From Altererythrobacter sp. (GTDB lineage Bacteria > Pseudomonadota > Alphaproteobacteria > Sphingomonadales > Sphingomonadaceae), in assembly GCA_023299945.1 (NCBI GenBank), contig JALZVZ010000206.1, positions 1 through 9,694 on the forward strand: a stretch of 9,694 nt of DNA, read 5' to 3'. Under the pieces are notes generated by a model. That model searched no databases. It was not told the origin of the DNA and was given only the letters and a program-made list of their open reading frames with translations. Shown piece after piece: positions 6,782 to 9,694 of the stretch. Position numbers and translations under genes: made by a program. Every line of letters begins with the position of its first letter. Position 1 is the first letter of the stretch.

Positions 6782-7704
6782 CTCTGCTTTGATCTCAGCG
6801 CGATGAACATCCCCGTCACCGCCAGCAAACCGCCCGCACCGGCCAGCAATGACCATTCATACCCCTCAATGAAAGTCGAAATCAGCATCGCCACCACAAT
6901 CACGGCAATCGCATTATACGCCGCTCTGCCCGGGCCAATCTCGCGCACGATTTGGTAATACAGCGGGAAGGTCACGACCGATCCCGCCAGCGCCAGCCAC
7001 GCAGCCCCGCTCCAATAGGCTGCATCACTTGGGAAACGCGGTGGGCCGTCCATCACCCATGCAAGGCTTGCATCGATGATTGTGCCATATAGCAGCGACC
7101 ATGCCAGCAATCCCACCATCGGCAGGCTGCGCCCAACTTTGCCCGCTTGGATCACATTGGCAAAGGATGCGCCCAAAATGCCGCCAATCGCCAGAAAGAT
7201 GCCCAGCGCAATATTCCCGTCGAGCCGCGCCAATCGCGCCTCATGCACAAGCAGCAGGGCAATCCCCGCCATCGCAATCACACTGCCCAAGACAAAACGC
7301 GATGTTACTTTTTGGCCGAGCAAAGCCCATCCAAACAAGGTATTGGGGACCATCAAAAGGCCAAACATTAGCGCCACAACGCCCGATGTCAGGTGGAATT
7401 CAGCGCGGTAGACAAAGTTAAAATTGACGCAAAACTGCGTGAAGCCAATGCCGATGGCCAGCAAATGCCCAGCCCGCCCTAGTTTCAGCGATTTGCCCAT
7501 AATCACCGCCAGCAAAAACATCGCCGGGGTGGCTATCGCAAAGCGGGCTGTGATCGACCAACTGGTGGCAATATCATCGCCGATCTGGCCCGTGATCACA
7601 TACCAGGTGGAGCCCCAGATCAGCGCCACTAGCGTGAATGGCGCAAGGATGCGCACGCTCAAAAAACGGACCGGCTCTGCTTCGGGATTGGCAATGTCGG
7701 TCAA
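6778..7704 (-). CDS. EamA/DMT-superfamily membrane transporter
   Basis: This 308-residue inner-membrane protein has about ten hydrophobic helices in two similar halves (roughly 20-155 and 165-303), the usual plan of drug/metabolite transporters with two EamA domains. The LIWGSTWYVI of helix 1 is a hallmark of the family. The family exports small metabolites, including amino acids (for example RhtA for threonine and homoserine); the substrate here cannot be read from sequence. No ATG fits: in the open frame the first possible start is TTG at 7704, which overlaps the TGA of the upstream aldolase as TTGA, a coupled geometry. A TTG at codon 15 and a GTG at codon 17 would remove only the soluble N-terminal tail. 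No clear Shine-Dalgarno is seen, which fits translation depending on the upstream gene. The gene end overlaps the SDR gene by 4 bp. Confidence 0.9.
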   Translation of the reverse strand: MTDIANPEAEPVRFLSVRILAPFTLVALIWGSTWYVITGQIGDDIATSWSITARFAIATPAMFLLAVIMGKSLKLGRAGHLLAIGIGFTQFCVNFNFVYRAEFHLTSGVVALMFGLLMVPNTLFGWALLGQKVTSRFVLGSVIAMAGIALLLVHEARLARLDGNIALGIFLAIGGILGASFANVIQAGKVGRSLPMVGLLAWSLLYGTIIDASLAWVMDGPPRFPSDAAYWSGAAWLALAGSVVTFPLYYQIVREIGPGRAAYNAIAVIVVAMLISTFIEGYEWSLLAGAGGLLAVTGMFIALRSKQS

Positions 7705-8708
7705 AGGGCCGCAATCGCTTTGCCGAGCGCCACTGCATCATCTGCCGCGCTATCCCAGCTGGCAACAAAGCGCGCAGCGCCCTCTCCCCAATCGTAAAAG
7801 TCGAAGCCCTGAGCACGCAAAGCTTCACGCTCATCCGCGTTCAATCGCGCAAACACTTCGTTCGCTTGGACGGGATGCAAAAGGCGATCCCCGCAACCAT
7901 TGGCAATCTGCGCCGCCGCGCCATTGGCTGCGCGCGCATTTTTGAGCCACAAATCACCATCCAGCATCGCAAGCACTTGCGCGGCCAAATAGCGTCCCTT
8001 GCATTGCAAATGGCCAGCGCGTTTGCGGCGATATTTCACCATAGCGGCTTGCTCCGGATCGAACAGAACGAGAGCCTCTGCGCTCATCGCGCCGTTTTTA
8101 ATGCAGCCAAACGCAAGGCTATCGACCCCGCCCGCGGTGTCCTTGGCCGACCCGCCAAGAAACGCCGCCGCATTGGCAAAGCGCGCGCCATCCATATGGA
8201 GGCCGAGTTTCCGCGCCTTTGCAAAATCGCTCAGTGCGGCCAGCTCTTGGGCTGAATAGACACAGCCATATTCGCTCGCTTGCGTAATCGTGATTGCATG
8301 GGGTTGAACCTGATGCACATCATCGCGGATCGGATCAATAACCGCGGCAATGCCCTCAGGCGTCAATTTCGCGCTCTCGCCATCAGCCAGCATCAGCTTG
8401 GCGCCGTGAAGGAAAAACCCCGGTGCGCCGCCCTCGTCCAATTCCACATGCGCTTCATTGTGGCAGACAACTCCGCCATGGGGCTGCACCATTGTGGCCA
8501 AAGCCAAGCAATTGGCCGCCGTACCGGTTGCCACCCATAATGCGGCGCAGTCTCGCCCGAAAAGGTCGCTAAAACGCGCATCCAGCTCAGCTGACAATGC
8601 ATCGCCATCATAGGGTGCATCCGCTTCGTCTGCGGCACGCATAGCCTCCCACACCTTTGGGTGCACTTTGGCGGCATTATCGGATAGAAAGGGCTTGGTA
8701 TCGCTCAT
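7701..8708 (-). CDS. Threonine aldolase-like PLP enzyme (beta-eliminating lyase family)
   Basis: This fold-type I PLP enzyme of 335 residues most likely splits L-threonine or L-allo-threonine (or similar beta-hydroxy amino acids) into glycine plus an aldehyde. Landmarks in order are LSDNAAKVHP at the start, the phosphate-binding GTAAN at 62-66, His87 in CHNEAHVELDEGGAP (expected to stack on the PLP ring), HMDGARFANA at 171-180 with Asp173 for the pyridine nitrogen and Arg176, and Lys204 in FGCIKNGAMSAEALV as the Schiff-base lysine. The KNG form rather than SKGLG puts it with the low-specificity-type bacterial branch; stereopreference cannot be told. ATG at 8708 is the natural start. It is first in a unit with the EamA transporter, which overlaps it by 4 bases, and divergent from the small acetyltransferase gene. 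Confidence 0.92.
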   Translation of the reverse strand: MSDTKPFLSDNAAKVHPKVWEAMRAADEADAPYDGDALSAELDARFSDLFGRDCAALWVATGTAANCLALATMVQPHGGVVCHNEAHVELDEGGAPGFFLHGAKLMLADGESAKLTPEGIAAVIDPIRDDVHQVQPHAITITQASEYGCVYSAQELAALSDFAKARKLGLHMDGARFANAAAFLGGSAKDTAGGVDSLAFGCIKNGAMSAEALVLFDPEQAAMVKYRRKRAGHLQCKGRYLAAQVLAMLDGDLWLKNARAANGAAAQIANGCGDRLLHPVQANEVFARLNADEREALRAQGFDFYDWGEGAARFVASWDSAADDAVALGKAIAAL

Positions 8709-8714
8709 GGCAAA

Positions 8715-8732
8715 CCGCTCTAATCAAAGCGG
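8715..8732 (-). promoter_or_regulatory. Leader hairpin directly before the threonine aldolase start
   Basis: On the minus strand CCGCTTT, loop GATT and AGAGCGG form a 7-bp stem with one G-U wobble and a tetraloop, ending 6 nt before the ATG at 8708. The second arm holds the only purine-rich, ribosome-site-like sequence (AGAGCGG), so folding would hide it. It may modulate translation, but the stem is short and no known riboswitch class is recognised. Confidence 0.35.
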
Positions 8733-8735
8733 CGC

Positions 8736-8746
8736 GCTTGGCAAGC
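8736..8746. repeat. 11-bp palindrome GCTTGGCAAGC
   Basis: The arms GCTTG and CAAGC flank a single G, near the middle of the 77-bp divergent gap between the aldolase and acetyltransferase genes. Its right half is reused in the tandem repeat that follows. The position suits a dyad operator between divergent promoters, but no regulator family is indicated. Confidence 0.3.
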
Positions 8747-8766
8747 AACATGGGCAAGCATCATGG
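8741..8766 (+). repeat. Two tandem 13-bp repeats upstream of the acetyltransferase gene
   Basis: GCAAGCAACATGG (8741-8753) is followed at once by GCAAGCATCATGG (8754-8766), identical at 12 of 13 bases. A decayed third start, GAAAGCAGG, follows. Each unit carries an ATG; the one at 8750 opens a 10-codon frame that ends at TGA 8780-8782, three bases before the acetyltransferase ATG. It looks like a small local duplication. Any role in expression is guesswork. Confidence 0.55.
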
Positions 8767-8772
8767 GAAAGC

Positions 8773-8778
8773 AGGAGG
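8773..8778 (+). promoter_or_regulatory. Shine-Dalgarno AGGAGG of the acetyltransferase gene
   Basis: A perfect AGGAGG lies 7 nt before the ATG at 8786. This is the canonical spacing, and it fixes that ATG as the start over the ATGs at 8750 and 8763 upstream. Confidence 0.85.
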
Positions 8779-8785
8779 ATGACTT

Positions 8786-9094
8786 ATGGCTTTAGAAACT
8801 CCCAATGTTACAATCACGCATGAAGAATTGCCGGGCGGCGGCAAATATATTGCAACGCTGGATGGCGAGGATTTAACAGGCCATTTGGAGTGGGAAAACA
8901 GGGGTGAGAATGTGCGGGTCGCCACCCACACGATTGTCCCAAAAGCAATCGGCGGGCGCGGGGTCGCGGGCGAATTGGTCAGGCGCATGATCGCTGATGC
9001 GAGGGAGCACGGCTTCACCATCGTGCCGCAATGCTGGTATGTCGCCAAAAAGTTCGATCAAAACCCCGATTGGACCGATTTGCGTGCAGACTAG
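8786..9094 (+). CDS. Small GNAT-fold N-acetyltransferase (Acetyltransf_CG type)
   Basis: This 102-residue cytosolic protein matches the very small GCN5-related acetyltransferases of the YjdJ/Acetyltransf_CG group. VRVATHTIVPKAIGGRGVAG (44-62) contains the conserved HT-VP and the glycine-rich acetyl-CoA pyrophosphate loop (GGRGVAG at 56-62). FTIVPQCWYVAKKF (77-90) carries the conserved cysteine, Cys83, thought in this group to lie next to the acetyl group and perhaps to form an acetyl-enzyme. HPEY-like NPDW follows at 93-96. Family members lack a clear substrate pocket and their acceptor is not known, so no substrate can be given. The start is set by AGGAGG at 8773-8778. The stop shares CTAG with the stop of the convergent PH-domain gene. 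Confidence 0.9.
   Translation: MALETPNVTITHEELPGGGKYIATLDGEDLTGHLEWENRGENVRVATHTIVPKAIGGRGVAGELVRRMIADAREHGFTIVPQCWYVAKKFDQNPDWTDLRAD
9091..9094. other. Interlocked convergent stop codons (CTAG)
   Basis: The acetyltransferase gene ends with TAG at 9092-9094, and the PH-domain gene ends with TAG read from 9093 to 9091. Together they form the self-complementary CTAG. As at 6778-6781, the convergent genes overlap by 4 bp with no intergenic terminator. Confidence 0.9.
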
Positions 9095-9694
9095 CCCGCG
9101 TTGATCCGGCTGAAGTCGGTCTTCGCAATGCTTGCCGTAATCTCATCCCGCAAAGCAAAGGCTCTGTCTGTCGGAATGCCGGTGATCGCAAAACTGCCGC
9201 CCGCCAGCCCTAAATTAAGCGTGGCATAGCCGCGATGCTGAGCGATCGGCCCTTGGGACACTTCAACCGAATGCAGTTTTACCTGCGAGGCGATTTGTGC
9301 CGCAGGCGACAGCAGCCCTTCGGTTGAATAAATATACTGTCCATCGACAGCATGACGGCGGAACGTCCAAGAATACAAATTGGCAAAGGCTGACAAAATT
9401 CCCAGCCCAATGGGAATCGCGATGAAACCAAACGGCGCAAAAATCGCCACGGGCACAGCGATAATCACAAACACCATTGCATCAATAAACGCACCGTCAA
9501 AATGCGAGCGTTGGCTGGCACGGTGCCAATCCAAGGCATCAGAAGGCGGCTCAAAACCCGCTGCTCGGATGATCGGATCGGTTTCTGCGCGTTTGGCAAA
9601 AGGCGCCACGACATGGCTCGATCCGGCAAAGTCTGAGGCAAGACTGACAAATTTGAGACCGTGCCAGCCGAACCTATAACGCAGCCAGCGTGTG
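9091..9694 (-). CDS. Bacterial PH-domain (YdbT-like) membrane protein, C-terminal part
   Basis: The frame ending in TAG at 9091-9093 is open through the window end, so the true start lies beyond 9694 and the GTG at 9609 is only an internal valine codon. About 200 residues are visible. The stretch upstream of that GTG, TRWLRYRFGWHGLKF, is itself PH-domain-like and supports the longer reading. There follow a linker, two adjoining hydrophobic segments (about residues 69-85 and 88-105 of the visible part), and a C-terminal bPH_2-type domain with YSTEGLLSPAAQIASQVKLH and TLNLGLAGGSFAITGIP. This matches the end of YdbT-type proteins, which carry several such domains and membrane pairs and are often encoded beside a smaller ydbS-like partner. 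The function is poorly understood; a cell-envelope role is inferred. Confidence 0.82.
   Translation of the reverse strand, partial: TRWLRYRFGWHGLKFVSLASDFAGSSHVVAPFAKRAETDPIIRAAGFEPPSDALDWHRASQRSHFDGAFIDAMVFVIIAVPVAIFAPFGFIAIPIGLGILSAFANLYSWTFRRHAVDGQYIYSTEGLLSPAAQIASQVKLHSVEVSQGPIAQHRGYATLNLGLAGGSFAITGIPTDRAFALRDEITASIAKTDFSRINAG

Noticed and set aside
1..9694. Search for mobile elements, CRISPR repeats, tRNA genes, toxin-antitoxin pairs or defence systems.
   Set aside because: No transposase or integrase motifs, no regularly spaced repeats, no cloverleaf-like segment and no spare coding space; the genes are ordinary chromosomal ones with uniform composition.

Overview
The window is ordinary, densely packed, moderately GC-rich chromosomal DNA from an alphaproteobacterium. 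Sphingomonadales, perhaps an Erythrobacteraceae-like organism, is the best guess. That rests on the fbcF-fbcB-fbcC style order of the bc1 complex genes, the short hydrophobic N-terminus of cytochrome c1 followed by CAACH, the C-terminal tail of cytochrome b, and the general protein style. There are no insertion sequences, phage genes, CRISPR arrays, rRNA genes or recognisable tRNA genes. Nine protein genes account for almost all of the DNA, and two of them run off the ends.

Region by region: (1) 1-2340, minus strand: the petABC operon for the cytochrome bc1 complex. It holds the Rieske protein (1801-2340), cytochrome b (464-1777) and the N-terminal two thirds or so of cytochrome c1 (1-428, cut by the window start). 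(2) 2341-2575: a 235-bp gap with no convincing gene but several small inverted repeats. It must hold the end of the upstream transcript and/or the pet promoter and leader. (3) 2576-5958, minus strand: pepN (M1 alanyl aminopeptidase) followed five bases later by a YfiH/PgeF-type multicopper-like oxidoreductase or peptidoglycan-editing protein, whose strong Shine-Dalgarno lies in the last codons of pepN. (4) 6005-6781, plus strand: an atypical NAD(P)-binding short-chain dehydrogenase/epimerase-like protein, divergent from pepN across 46 bp that carry a long inverted repeat. (5) 6778-8708, minus strand: a PLP-dependent threonine aldolase-like enzyme translationally overlapping (TTGA) an EamA/DMT-family membrane transporter. 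(6) 8786-9094, plus strand: a very small GNAT-fold acetyltransferase of the catalytic-cysteine type. (7) 9091-9694, minus strand: the C-terminal part of a bacterial PH-domain (YdbT-like) membrane protein, open through the window end.

Functionally the window mixes respiration (quinol oxidation by bc1), peptide turnover and cell-wall quality control (PepN, YfiH) and amino-acid metabolism and possible export (aldolase plus transporter). I did not find a convincing new biological system. The observations worth a second look are fine-scale: convergent genes whose stop codons interlock in CTAA and CTAG, a TTG start coupled to the aldolase stop, a YfiH protein missing its usual GGVS-type loop, a 10-bp inverted repeat filling the pepN/SDR divergent gap, and a hairpin that would cover the translation start region of the aldolase.
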